The position numbers and the translations under genes were made by a program. DNA of 51,992 nt from Pelagibacteraceae bacterium AG-345-F21 (GTDB lineage Bacteria; Pseudomonadota; Alphaproteobacteria; Pelagibacterales; Pelagibacteraceae), in contig QCAW01000007.1 of the NCBI GenBank assembly GCA_003281795.1, positions 1-51,992 of the forward strand, in the 5' to 3' direction. Each line of letters opens with the position of its first letter. Position 1 is the stretch's first letter. Below, one piece after another: positions 43,834 through 51,992 of the stretch. A model generated the notes under the pieces. The model was given only the letters and a program-made list of their open reading frames with translations. It did not search any database and was not told the origin of the DNA.

Positions 43834-45327
43834 TTAATTCATTGTTGGCATTACGAATTCTGGATTTGATCTTGAGCCTGTAGGCCATTTTGATGTCATT
43901 GTTTTTAATTTAGTATAAAATCTAACTCCTTCTGGACCATGCATGTGCTGATCTCCGAATAAAGATCTTTTCCAACCACCAAAACTATGGAAGGCCATTG
44001 GAACTGGTATTGGAATGTTGATACCAATCATTCCTATCTTTGCTTTGCTAGAAAATGTTCTTCCAGAGTCTCCATCTCTAGTAAATATACTAGCTCCATT
44101 ACCAAACTCATGATCGTTTACTAACTTTAAAGCCTCGTCAAAATTTTTAACCCTAACCACAGATAAAACTGGTCCAAAAATCTCCTCTTTATAAATTTTC
44201 ATATCCTTAGTAACGTTGTCAAATAAGCAGCCCCCGATGTAATAGCCGTTTTCGTAGCCTTGTAAATTTAAATTTCTTCCATCTACAACTAATTTAGCAC
44301 CTTCCTTTTCTCCAATATCTACATAATTAATAACTTTTGCTAAATGATCTTTAGTTACAAGTGGTCCCATCTCAGATTTTTTATCCATTCCTGGTCCAAC
44401 CTTTAAAGCTTCAACTTTTTTTGCTAAACTGCTAACTAATTTGTCACCTATTTCACCAACGGCTACTGCTACCGACTGAGCCATACATCTTTCTCCAGCC
44501 GAACCATATGCAGCACCCATAAGTCCATTAACTGCTTGATCTAAATCACAATCAGGCATTACAACACAATGATTTTTAGCTCCTCCTAATGCTTGAACTC
44601 TTTTTTCGTTTTTGGCACAGTTTTCATAAATGTACTTAGCGATAGGAGTTGATCCTACAAAACTCATTGCTGCCACGTCTTTATTATTTATAAGTGCATC
44701 CACAGCTTCTTTATCTCCATTAACAACGTTAAATACTCCATCAGGTAAACCAGCTTCTTTTAGAAGTTCTGCTAATCGCATAGAACAAGAAGGGTCTTTT
44801 TCAGACGGCTTTAAAATAAATGTATTTCCACACGCTATTGCCATTGGAAACATCCACATAGGAACCATAGCTGGAAAATTAAAAGGAGTAATTCCAGCAC
44901 AAACGCCCAGTGGTTGTCTTATAGACCAACTGTCTACGTTAGTTCCAACATTTTCGGTAAATTCACCTTTTAATATTTGTGGTATTCCGCATGCATACTC
45001 TACAACTTCTAAGCCTCTTGTAAGTGATCCTTTAGCGTCTTCATAAACTTTTCCATGTTCAGCTACTATTATTTTTGTAAGCTCATCCGAATTTTTTTCA
45101 ATTAATTCCTTAAATTTGAACATTATTCTGGCTCTTTGAATAGGAGGTTTATTTGACCATGACTCAAATGCTTTTTTAGCGTTTGCTACTGCTTCATTTA
45201 CATCTTTAGTAATAGCCAATCTTACCTCTGCAGTTTGTTCGCCAGTAGCAGGATTAAAAATTTTTCCTATCCTTTTAGAATCTCCACTATAAGATTTGCC
45301 ATTTAGAAAGTGTTCAATAATTTTCAT
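43834..45327 (-). CDS. mmsA: Methylmalonate-semialdehyde dehydrogenase (CoA-acylating)
   Basis: A 497-residue aldehyde dehydrogenase. The substrate- and CoA-specific parts of this subfamily are visible: [64 protein letters not shown] with the catalytic cysteine C281, and [27 protein letters not shown]. It oxidises methylmalonate semialdehyde to propionyl-CoA (valine, thymine or beta-amino-isobutyrate breakdown) and can act on malonate semialdehyde to give acetyl-CoA (from beta-alanine). It lies between sdhB and mdh in the TCA block. Confidence 0.94.
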   Translation of the reverse strand: MKIIEHFLNGKSYSGDSKRIGKIFNPATGEQTAEVRLAITKDVNEAVANAKKAFESWSNKPPIQRARIMFKFKELIEKNSDELTKIIVAEHGKVYEDAKGSLTRGLEVVEYACGIPQILKGEFTENVGTNVDSWSIRQPLGVCAGITPFNFPAMVPMWMFPMAIACGNTFILKPSEKDPSCSMRLAELLKEAGLPDGVFNVVNGDKEAVDALINNKDVAAMSFVGSTPIAKYIYENCAKNEKRVQALGGAKNHCVVMPDCDLDQAVNGLMGAAYGSAGERCMAQSVAVAVGEIGDKLVSSLAKKVEALKVGPGMDKKSEMGPLVTKDHLAKVINYVDIGEKEGAKLVVDGRNLNLQGYENGYYIGGCLFDNVTKDMKIYKEEIFGPVLSVVRVKNFDEALKLVNDHEFGNGASIFTRDGDSGRTFSSKAKIGMIGINIPIPVPMAFHSFGGWKRSLFGDQHMHGPEGVRFYTKLKTMTSKWPTGSRSNPEFVMPTMN

Positions 45328-45350
45328 GATGTAATTGAATAAATAAGGAT

Positions 45351-46127
45351 TTAGCTTGTTGCAAGCATTTTCTTAATAGATCCAATAGCTTTTGCAGGAT
45401 TTAATCCTTTTGGACATGAATTAGTGCAATTCATAATGGTATGGCATCTATATAATTTTAATTCATCAGCAACTTTTTTAAGACGAGCTTTTTTATCATC
45501 ATCTCTGCTGTCATTAATCCAACGATAGGCCTGCAATAATACAGCTGGTCCTAAATATTTTTCTCCATTCCACCAGTAACTTGGGCATGATGTAGAGCAG
45601 CATGCACATAAAATACATTCGTAGTGGCCATCTAGTTTTTCTCTATCTTTCTGGGATTGGTTTAATTCTATTTTTTCCTCACCAGTTTGTTCTACTTTAA
45701 GCCAAGGTTGAATGGATTCATATTGTTTGTAAAGATTAGTTAAATCTCCTATTAAATCTTTTACAACTTTTAGATGAGGTAAAGGATATACATTTAATTC
45801 ACCATTAATGTCTGTATGTGATTTTATACAAGCTAACGTATTTACTCCATCGATATTCATTGCACATGAACCACATACTCCATGAGCGCATGAGCGTCTA
45901 AATGTCAAAGATGGATCAATCTCATTTTTAATTTTAAATAAAATATCTAAAACTTTTGGACCACAATTATCCATATCAACTTCAAACGTATCTATCCTAG
46001 GGTTTTTATCTGAAGATGGATCCCATCTATAGATATTTACTTTTCTTAAATTTCTGGAATTTTTTTTGTCTTTGTAGTACTCACCAACCTCAATTTTAGA
46101 ATTTTGGGGTAAGTTAAATTTAGTCAT
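45351..46127 (-). CDS. sdhB: Succinate dehydrogenase iron-sulfur subunit
   Basis: A 258-residue electron-transfer subunit with three iron-sulfur clusters. The [2Fe-2S] ligands are C80, C85, C88 and C100 ([12 protein letters not shown]...C). The [4Fe-4S] set is C171, C174, C177 with the C238-P partner, and the [3Fe-4S] set C181, C228 and C234. The spacing matches the family. It connects the flavin of SdhA to quinone in complex II. It follows sdhA by three bases. Confidence 0.98.
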   Translation of the reverse strand: MTKFNLPQNSKIEVGEYYKDKKNSRNLRKVNIYRWDPSSDKNPRIDTFEVDMDNCGPKVLDILFKIKNEIDPSLTFRRSCAHGVCGSCAMNIDGVNTLACIKSHTDINGELNVYPLPHLKVVKDLIGDLTNLYKQYESIQPWLKVEQTGEEKIELNQSQKDREKLDGHYECILCACCSTSCPSYWWNGEKYLGPAVLLQAYRWINDSRDDDKKARLKKVADELKLYRCHTIMNCTNSCPKGLNPAKAIGSIKKMLATS

Positions 46128-46130
46128 CTT

Positions 46131-47906
46131 TTAATATACTCTTTCCTTTGGTGGAAAGTATTGAACATCATTTGTTAATGTTCTTGAATGAACATCTCTA
46201 TATTTAATCTCTACCTTATTATCTTTTTGCCATGCTAAAGTATGTTTCATAAAATTCTTATCATCTCTTTTGTTAAAATCTTCTCTCGCATGCGCACCTC
46301 TGCTCTCTTTTCTTTGATAAGCTGAGTCCATTGTTGTAAGAGCTTGTCGTATTAAGTTATCAAATTCTAAAGTTTCGACCAAATCCGTATTAAACAATAA
46401 TGACTTATCTTTTACTGAAATGTCAGCCATACCTTCGTAGGGTTTTCTTATTTGATCTACACCTTCTTTTAAAGTTTTCTCAGTTCTAAAAACTGCACAT
46501 TTTGACTGCATTGTTTTTTGCATTTTAATCCTCAAATCTGCTGTTTTAGTGGAACCGTTTGAATTTCTTATTTTATCAAATCTATCTAAACATTTATCTG
46601 TTTCCGAGTTTGATACCTCCTCGTGAGGCTTTCCAGGCTTTATAAGCTCAGCAGCTCTTTTTGCTGCTGCTCTTCCAAATACTACGAGGTCTATTAAGGA
46701 ATTAGATCCTAATCTATTTGCGCCATGAACTGATACACAAGCGGCTTCTCCGATTGCCATCAAACCTGGTACTGTTTTTTCTGATCCATTTAAAGTTAAA
46801 ACTTCCGCTTTATAGTTAGTTGGAATACCTCCCATATTATAATGGACCGTTGGTACTACAGGAATTGGTTCTTTATTAACATCTACATTTGCAAATGTTT
46901 TTGCTGCTTCAGAGATTCCAGGAAGTCTTTCATCAATAACTTTTTTATCCAAATGGTTTAAATGTAAATTTATATGATCTTTGTTGACACCAACACCTCT
47001 TCCCTCGTTTATTTCCATTTCCATCGATCTACTTACTACATCTCTTGATGCTAAATCTTTTGCGTTAGGAGCATACCTTTCCATAAATCTTTCTCCTTTG
47101 CCATTAACTAAAAATCCACCTTCGCCTCTTACTCCTTCAGTAATTAAACAACCCACTCCATAAATTCCAGTAGGATGAAATTGAACAAACTCCATATCTT
47201 GTAAAGGAAGACCTGCTCTTAATACCATTGCGTTTCCATCTCCAGTACAAGTGTGTGCTGAAGTAGCTGAATAATAAACTTTTCCGTAGCCTCCAGTAGC
47301 TATGATAGTTATTTTTGATCTAAACCTATGAATTGTTCCATCTGTTAAATTCCATGCTATTAATCCTTTGCACTCTCCATTTTTCATTATTAAGTCTAAG
47401 GCAAAATACTCAATAAAAAATTCAGTATTTTGTTTTAAAGCTTGACCGTACAAAGTGTGTAAGATTGCATGACCAGTTCTATCAGCAGCCGCACAAGTTC
47501 TCTGCGCTGTACCATTTCCATAATTTTTTGTCATACCTCCAAAAGGTCTTTGGTAAATTTTACCATCTTCTGTTCTGCTGAATGGAACACCGTATCTCTC
47601 TAATTCTACAACCGCTCTTGGAGCTTCTTTGCATAAGTATTCTATTGCATCTTGATCCCCGAGCCAGTCAGAGCCTTTCACAGTATCATACATATGCCAT
47701 CTCCAGTCATCTTCTCCCATGTTTCCTAAAGCAGCAGATATTCCTCCTTGTGCAGCAGACGTATGGCTTCTAGTTGGAAAAACTTTTGAGATACAAGCCG
47801 TTTTTAATCCAGCTTCTGACAATCCAACTGCAGCTCTCAAGCCAGAACCCCCAGCGCCGAGGACTACGACATCGTATTCATGATCAATAATTTTATATGC
47901 ACTCAT
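46131..47906 (-). CDS. sdhA: Succinate dehydrogenase flavoprotein subunit
   Basis: A 591-residue flavoprotein. FAD is covalently attached at H48 in [13 protein letters not shown]. Catalytic regions include [25 protein letters not shown], the arginine in RMEKTM-type loops further on, [13 protein letters not shown] and [21 protein letters not shown]. It oxidises succinate to fumarate in the TCA cycle. It abuts sdhD. Length is normal. Confidence 0.98.
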   Translation of the reverse strand: MSAYKIIDHEYDVVVLGAGGSGLRAAVGLSEAGLKTACISKVFPTRSHTSAAQGGISAALGNMGEDDWRWHMYDTVKGSDWLGDQDAIEYLCKEAPRAVVELERYGVPFSRTEDGKIYQRPFGGMTKNYGNGTAQRTCAAADRTGHAILHTLYGQALKQNTEFFIEYFALDLIMKNGECKGLIAWNLTDGTIHRFRSKITIIATGGYGKVYYSATSAHTCTGDGNAMVLRAGLPLQDMEFVQFHPTGIYGVGCLITEGVRGEGGFLVNGKGERFMERYAPNAKDLASRDVVSRSMEMEINEGRGVGVNKDHINLHLNHLDKKVIDERLPGISEAAKTFANVDVNKEPIPVVPTVHYNMGGIPTNYKAEVLTLNGSEKTVPGLMAIGEAACVSVHGANRLGSNSLIDLVVFGRAAAKRAAELIKPGKPHEEVSNSETDKCLDRFDKIRNSNGSTKTADLRIKMQKTMQSKCAVFRTEKTLKEGVDQIRKPYEGMADISVKDKSLLFNTDLVETLEFDNLIRQALTTMDSAYQRKESRGAHAREDFNKRDDKNFMKHTLAWQKDNKVEIKYRDVHSRTLTNDVQYFPPKERVY

Positions 47907-48230
47907 TTATAAATTTAAAATTCCTATAATAGTAAATAAAGGAATTACTATAGCAAATATATTCAATGATTTATTTGCGACATTTTTGATTTTGTCATCT
48001 CGTATGTAATCCTCAAATATTTCACTTATTGTTAAAGCAGAAAAAAAGTAAGCAATTACAACAAATAAAGAGAACAATATCTTAGATGGCTGAGAGGAAA
48101 AAAAATTAACAATTTGTTGATAATCATTATCATAAATTTTTACTAAATTAATTATAAACCAAACAAGAAAAGGTATTAGAACCAATGAACTAATTTTTGT
48201 AAATAACCATTTTTTTGTTGAATTATGCAT
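47907..48230 (-). CDS. sdhD: Succinate dehydrogenase membrane anchor SdhD (unusual haem site)
   Basis: A 107-residue anchor with three hydrophobic segments (about residues 14-32, 50-70, 87-105). Order and size identify it as SdhD: it lies two bases downstream of sdhC and directly before sdhA. The conserved acidic-D-Y motif is present in SEIFEDYIRDD (D74-Y75), as in E. coli D82-Y83. The expected haem-ligand histidine 12 residues before that tyrosine is phenylalanine (F63), and the only histidine in the protein is H2. Complex II may bind haem through SdhC alone, or not at all. Confidence 0.85.
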   Translation of the reverse strand: MHNSTKKWLFTKISSLVLIPFLVWFIINLVKIYDNDYQQIVNFFSSQPSKILFSLFVVIAYFFSALTISEIFEDYIRDDKIKNVANKSLNIFAIVIPLFTIIGILNL

Positions 48231-48231
48231 A

Positions 48232-48618
48232 CTAAATAAAATATTTACCTACTAAAAAAAATACTAATGTTAATATAAAAGATCCAATGAAAACTAAAAC
48301 TCCTGTAACCTTTGCTACCTTAAGATCAAATCCGTATCCTAAATCCCACGCAATATGTCTTATTTCATTTAAAATGTGAAAACTAAACGTCCAACAAATA
48401 GAAATTATAAAAAATTTTCCAAAATAAGATTTTAAAAATATTCTTATCAATTCATATTTATTTTCACCAAATAGCAAATATAGAGCCCAAATAGAAATTA
48501 ACGTAATAATGAAAATATTTAATACTCCTACTATTCTATGAGAAATTGAAAGAAGTGATGAGACGTGCCATCTATAAATTTGTAAGTGCGGACTTAAAGG
48601 ATTTTTATTTTTTTCCAT
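48232..48618 (-). CDS. sdhC: Succinate dehydrogenase cytochrome b subunit SdhC
   Basis: A 128-residue membrane subunit with three helices. NPLSPHLQIYRWHVSSLLSISHRIVG carries the quinone-site serine and arginine (S24, R28), and SFHILNEIRHIAWDLGYG has the haem-ligand histidine H81, matching E. coli H84. It anchors the complex and forms the quinone pocket together with SdhD. It is the first sdh gene, 18 bases after the asd start region. Confidence 0.95.
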   Translation of the reverse strand: MEKNKNPLSPHLQIYRWHVSSLLSISHRIVGVLNIFIITLISIWALYLLFGENKYELIRIFLKSYFGKFFIISICWTFSFHILNEIRHIAWDLGYGFDLKVAKVTGVLVFIGSFILTLVFFLVGKYFI

Positions 48619-48636
48619 ATTTTGAATAAATCAATT

Positions 48637-49629
48637 TTATTTACTTTTTATTAAACATTCTACAATTTGGACAGTATTTAAAGCAGCACCTTTTAAAAGA
48701 TTATCGCTGACAACCCAAATATTTATTGCTTTTTTATTAGAATGGTCTTTTCTAATTCTAGATATAAAAGTCAAATAGTCTCCTTCTGCTTCTAGGGGAG
48801 TAATATATCCTCCATCCTTTCGCTCATCAACAACTTTACAACCAGGGGCATTATTAAGTATTTTGTTTACAGTTTCTAAATCATAGTCATTATCAAATTC
48901 TATATTAACTGACTCTGAGTGAGATGTTTTAACTGGAACTCTTACGCAAGTTGCACTCAACCCAATCTTTTTATCTAGTATTTTTTTTGTTTCATTCTCC
49001 ATCTTCCATTCTTCTTTTGTGTATCCATCTTCTACAAAATTATCTATGTGAGGAATAAGATTAAAAGCCATTTGTTTGGTAAAATTTTTTGATTTAATCT
49101 GTTTATTGTTCAAATAGTCTTTTGTTTGGTTAAATAGCTCATCAACTGAAGCTTTGCCAGCACCGGACACAGCCTGATAAGTTGAAACAATAACTCTTTT
49201 GATTTTATATTTATCGTGAAGAGGTTTTAAAGGAAGCATTAGTTGAATCGTTGAACAATTGGGGTTTGCAATAATATTTTTATGAACATTTAATGCCTCG
49301 GGATTCACTTCAGCGACTACTAAAGGTACATCATTATCCATTCTAAAATGTTTAGAATTATCAATAACAATTGTTTTTTTTGCTGCAATAGGTACCCAGT
49401 TTTTTGCTATTTCACTACCTGCTGCAAAAATTGTAATTTCTGCTTTAGAAAAATCATATTTTTCTAAAAGTTCTACGGTTAATTCTTTATTATTAAATTT
49501 CAATCTTTGCCCAGCACTTTTTTCAGAAGCTACAAGGAAAAGATTTTCAATTTTAAGATTAGATTTTTCTAGGACTTCTATTGTCTTTCTGCCCACGTTT
49601 CCTGTGGCTCCAATTATTGCTAGATTCAT
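48637..49629 (-). CDS. asd: Aspartate-semialdehyde dehydrogenase
   Basis: A 330-residue NADPH-dependent enzyme in lysine, threonine and methionine synthesis. LAIIGATGNVGRKTIEVL opens the cofactor fold; the catalytic cysteine is C125 in ANPNCSTIQL; YQAVSGAGKASVDEL, and CVRVPVKTSHSESVNIEF with the catalytic histidine are intact. It shares the aspartate pathway with lysA and metX elsewhere in this window. It stands between leuB and sdhC with gaps of 13 and 18 bases. Confidence 0.96.
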   Translation of the reverse strand: MNLAIIGATGNVGRKTIEVLEKSNLKIENLFLVASEKSAGQRLKFNNKELTVELLEKYDFSKAEITIFAAGSEIAKNWVPIAAKKTIVIDNSKHFRMDNDVPLVVAEVNPEALNVHKNIIANPNCSTIQLMLPLKPLHDKYKIKRVIVSTYQAVSGAGKASVDELFNQTKDYLNNKQIKSKNFTKQMAFNLIPHIDNFVEDGYTKEEWKMENETKKILDKKIGLSATCVRVPVKTSHSESVNIEFDNDYDLETVNKILNNAPGCKVVDERKDGGYITPLEAEGDYLTFISRIRKDHSNKKAINIWVVSDNLLKGAALNTVQIVECLIKSK

Positions 49630-49642
49630 ATTATTTATTATT

Positions 49643-50749
49643 TTATTTCAATTTCGATATAATTGCATCACCCATATCGGTTGTGGTGACTTCTTTTTTA
49701 CCTTTAGAAATTATATCTTTGGTTCTTAAACCTTCATCTAGCACTTTTTGAACAGCTTGATCTAACAGGTCAGCCTCTTTATCAAGATCTAAAGAATATC
49801 TCAGCGCCATTGATAAGCTTAAAATAGTTGCAATGGGATTAGCTAAATTTTTTCCTGCTATATCAGGAGCGGATCCATGAACTGGTTCATATAAAGATCT
49901 AATTTTACCATTTTTATCTTTGGCTCCTAATGAAGCTGAAGGGAGTAAACCAAGTGATCCTGTTAACATGGCTGCCTCGTCAGATAACATATCACCGAAT
50001 AAATTATCAGCTAATATTACGTCAAATTGTTTTGGATTTCTTAATAATTGCATAGCGCAGTTATCTGCTAGCATATGATTTAATTCTACATTTTTATAAT
50101 CTTTGTCTCTAATTATCTGTACTTCTTCTCTCCACAAAACTCCTGCCTCCATCACGTTTGATTTTTCGCAAGATGTAACTTTGTTTTTTCTTTTTTTTGC
50201 CAAGTCGAAAGCAACTTTTGCAATTCTATGAATCTCATTTGTAGTATAAGTATGAGTATTAATGCCTTTTCTTTGGTTGTTTTCTATTGGCTCAATACCT
50301 CTTGGCTCTCCAAAATAAATTCCTCCGGTAAGCTCTCTCACAATCATAATATCTAAACCTGATACTATTTCTGGCTTTAATGTAGATGAGTCAACTAGTT
50401 GTTTAAAACAGATTGCTGGTCTTAGATTTGCAAACAATTTGAGTTCTTTCCTAAGTTTTAAAAGTGCTCTCTCAGGTTTTTTTGAAAACTCTAAGTTATC
50501 CCACTTAGGACCACCGCATGCTCCTAAAATTACAGCATCTGACTGGAGAGACTTATAGAAAACTTCATCAGTAATTGGTATCTTGTTAACATCAATTGAT
50601 GCTCCACCAATTAATTCTTCTTCAAAACTAAAATCTAAGGATTTATTATTATTGAACCATTCTAATATTTTTTTTACTTCTTGTACAACTTCTGGTCCAA
50701 TACCGTCTCCTGGAAGCAATAAAATTTTTCTTGTATTTGGTTTATTCAT
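49643..50749 (-). CDS. leuB: 3-isopropylmalate dehydrogenase
   Basis: A 368-residue beta-decarboxylating dehydrogenase. [29 protein letters not shown] (substrate arginines), [16 protein letters not shown] and [27 protein letters not shown], then [20 protein letters not shown] are the standard motifs. It oxidises 3-isopropylmalate to 2-oxoisocaproate in leucine synthesis. It overlaps the end of leuD by eight bases. Confidence 0.97.
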   Translation of the reverse strand: MNKPNTRKILLLPGDGIGPEVVQEVKKILEWFNNNKSLDFSFEEELIGGASIDVNKIPITDEVFYKSLQSDAVILGACGGPKWDNLEFSKKPERALLKLRKELKLFANLRPAICFKQLVDSSTLKPEIVSGLDIMIVRELTGGIYFGEPRGIEPIENNQRKGINTHTYTTNEIHRIAKVAFDLAKKRKNKVTSCEKSNVMEAGVLWREEVQIIRDKDYKNVELNHMLADNCAMQLLRNPKQFDVILADNLFGDMLSDEAAMLTGSLGLLPSASLGAKDKNGKIRSLYEPVHGSAPDIAGKNLANPIATILSLSMALRYSLDLDKEADLLDQAVQKVLDEGLRTKDIISKGKKEVTTTDMGDAIISKLK

Positions 50750-51350
50750 TATTAAAAATCCATGGTTTAGTTAAGCTCATTTTTTTTTCATAATTATCTA
50801 TTTGATTTATCTTACCCATAGATAAAGCAATATCGTCTAGACCTTCTATCAAACATTTTTTTTTAAAAGTATCAATTTCGAATTTTATACCCTTATTGCC
50901 AAATTTTATTTCTTGTTTTTCTAAATCAACTTCAATTTCTTCTTTCCTTTTTGAATATTCTGATAATTCTAAAACTTTTTGCTCATCAAGCTTTATTGGT
51001 AAAATTCCGTTTTTAAAACAGTTATTGTAAAATATATCTGCGAAACTTGAACTAATAACACATGTAATACCAAAGTCTAATAATGCCCACGGAGCGTGTT
51101 CTCTTGAGGAACCACATCCAAAATTTTTACCAGAAATTAAAATCTTAGATTTGGTGTAAGGCTCATTGTTTAATATAAAATCTTTTAACACCTTTCCATT
51201 TTCATCATATCTCATCTCATAGAATAAACTTTTTCCTAATCCAGTTCTTTTAATGGTTTTTAAAAATTGTTTAGGAATTATCATGTCTGTATCAATATTT
51301 TGTAGAGATAGATAAGAGGGTATCGATTTTAGATTAGAAAACTTTTTCAT
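50742..51350 (-). CDS. leuD: 3-isopropylmalate dehydratase small subunit
   Basis: A 202-residue small subunit of isopropylmalate isomerase. The substrate-binding swivel motif [18 protein letters not shown] is intact, along with [16 protein letters not shown] at the N-terminus and [15 protein letters not shown]. It pairs with LeuC, encoded immediately upstream; their stop and start share a base. Confidence 0.96.
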   Translation of the reverse strand: MKKFSNLKSIPSYLSLQNIDTDMIIPKQFLKTIKRTGLGKSLFYEMRYDENGKVLKDFILNNEPYTKSKILISGKNFGCGSSREHAPWALLDFGITCVISSSFADIFYNNCFKNGILPIKLDEQKVLELSEYSKRKEEIEVDLEKQEIKFGNKGIKFEIDTFKKKCLIEGLDDIALSMGKINQIDNYEKKMSLTKPWIFNNE

Positions 51351-51992
51351 TATTGAATCTCTCGTACATCAGAAAGATGTCCATTAATTGCAGCAGCGAT
51401 CGCCATTCCTGGGCTAACAAGATGAGTTCTTCCTCCTCTACCTTGCCTGCCTTCGAAGTTTCTATTGGATGTGGACGCGCACCTTTCTTTTGGTTTAAGT
51501 TGATCAGGATTCATTCCAAGACACATAGAACATCCTGGTTCTCTCCATTCAAAACCTGCTTCTATAAATATCTTATCTAATCCCTCTTTTTCTGCCTGTA
51601 GTTTAACTAATCCAGAGCCTGGAACAACCATAGCACTTATGTTTTTGGCAATTTTTTTTCCTTTTAAGAGCTCCGCAGCAACTCTTAAATCTTCGATTCT
51701 TCCGTTGGTACAACTTCCAATAAAAATCTTATCTATTTTTATATCTGATATTTTTGTATTTGCCCTTAGACCCATATAATCTAATGATCTTTTCATGGCC
51801 ATTTTTCTATCCTCATTTTTCTCTTTATCAGGGTCTGGAACTAGTCCAGTAACCGGTGAAACGTCTTGGGGAGAAGTTCCCCAAGTAACTAGAGGCTCTA
51901 TATTTTCAGCTTTTATATTAATTTCTTTATCGAATTTACAATCTTTGTCGGAATAAAGAGTTTTCCAAAATTTAACGGCCTTGATCCAATTT
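51350..51992 (-). CDS. leuC: 3-isopropylmalate dehydratase large subunit (3' part, continues past the edge)
   Basis: The C-terminal 213 residues or so are visible; the reading frame stays open to the right edge, so the gene is cut only by the window. [35 protein letters not shown] and [15 protein letters not shown] supply the [4Fe-4S] ligands (three cysteines), and [32 protein letters not shown] closes the domain. It forms isopropylmalate isomerase with LeuD. An apparent ATG at 51802 ([11 protein letters not shown]) is internal and not the start. Confidence 0.96.
   Translation of the reverse strand, partial: NWIKAVKFWKTLYSDKDCKFDKEINIKAENIEPLVTWGTSPQDVSPVTGLVPDPDKEKNEDRKMAMKRSLDYMGLRANTKISDIKIDKIFIGSCTNGRIEDLRVAAELLKGKKIAKNISAMVVPGSGLVKLQAEKEGLDKIFIEAGFEWREPGCSMCLGMNPDQLKPKERCASTSNRNFEGRQGRGGRTHLVSPGMAIAAAINGHLSDVREIQ

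Noticed and set aside
44630-45046. Open frame of 138 codons on the plus strand
   Set aside because: Antisense to mmsA, with no recognisable motif or start signal.
51350-51802. leuC as a complete 150-residue or truncated gene
   Set aside because: The frame stays open upstream of 51802 to the window edge with LeuC-like sequence, so the shortness is an edge effect.

Overview
The window is a gene-dense, very AT-rich stretch of an alphaproteobacterial chromosome, most likely a marine SAR11 (Pelagibacterales) genome. This rests on small gene spacings with many 1-11 bp overlaps, lysine/asparagine/isoleucine-rich proteins, a SAM-II riboswitch ahead of metX, a coq7-type ubiquinone hydroxylase, an LDH-like malate dehydrogenase, and alphaproteobacterial gene orders (metX-metW, proB-proA-nadD-rsfS-ctpA-rppH, F1-only atpHAGDC). 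No sequence search could be run, so the taxon is an inference. No stretch longer than about 180 bp lacks a gene; the longest gap (11397-11574) holds a promoter, a SAM-II aptamer and a terminator.

Layout. 1-5429 is mixed: the start of a probable acyl-CoA synthetase, tRNA-Leu(CAA), a BASS-family transporter, a tandem winged-helix protein, a small membrane protein, a YqaA/DedA-type membrane protein, dsbB, coq7, an HNH protein, a serine esterase and a HIG1-type protein. 5426-11396 holds tlpA and an amino-acid/lipid block (argH, a 36-residue LptM-like lipoprotein, lysA, plsC, tyrC, hisC). 11454-14051 is the SAM-regulated metX-metW unit plus gloB. 14063-20647 is one long rightward run, rplU-rpmA-obgE-proB-proA-nadD-rsfS-ctpA-rppH.

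20637-35142 runs leftward: sucC-sucD-sucA-sucB-lpdA (2-oxoglutarate dehydrogenase and succinyl-CoA synthetase), priA, then atpHAGDC (F1 part of ATP synthase). 42866-51992 also runs leftward: leuC(partial)-leuD-leuB-asd-sdhC-sdhD-sdhA-sdhB-mmsA-mdh. Together these two blocks encode much of the lower TCA cycle next to respiratory ATP synthesis, with leucine and aspartate-family biosynthesis attached.

Between mdh and sucC lies a 7.6 kb cassette (35206-42859) of seven genes in two convergent groups: a GT39-like polytopic enzyme, an 86-residue protein, a GT2 glycosyltransferase, then a GNAT acetyltransferase, a GT-C-like membrane protein, a DegT-type aminotransferase and a GMC-type oxidoreductase. 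It looks lower in GC than the genes around it and is the main accessory element here. Its likely role is making and attaching an unusual amino-sugar or amino-cyclitol on a surface glycan or lipid. Other points worth attention are the SAM-II switch with a visible antiterminator pairing, an SdhD without the expected haem histidine, an internally duplicated winged-helix protein, and a tRNA whose 3' end lies four bases from the next start codon.
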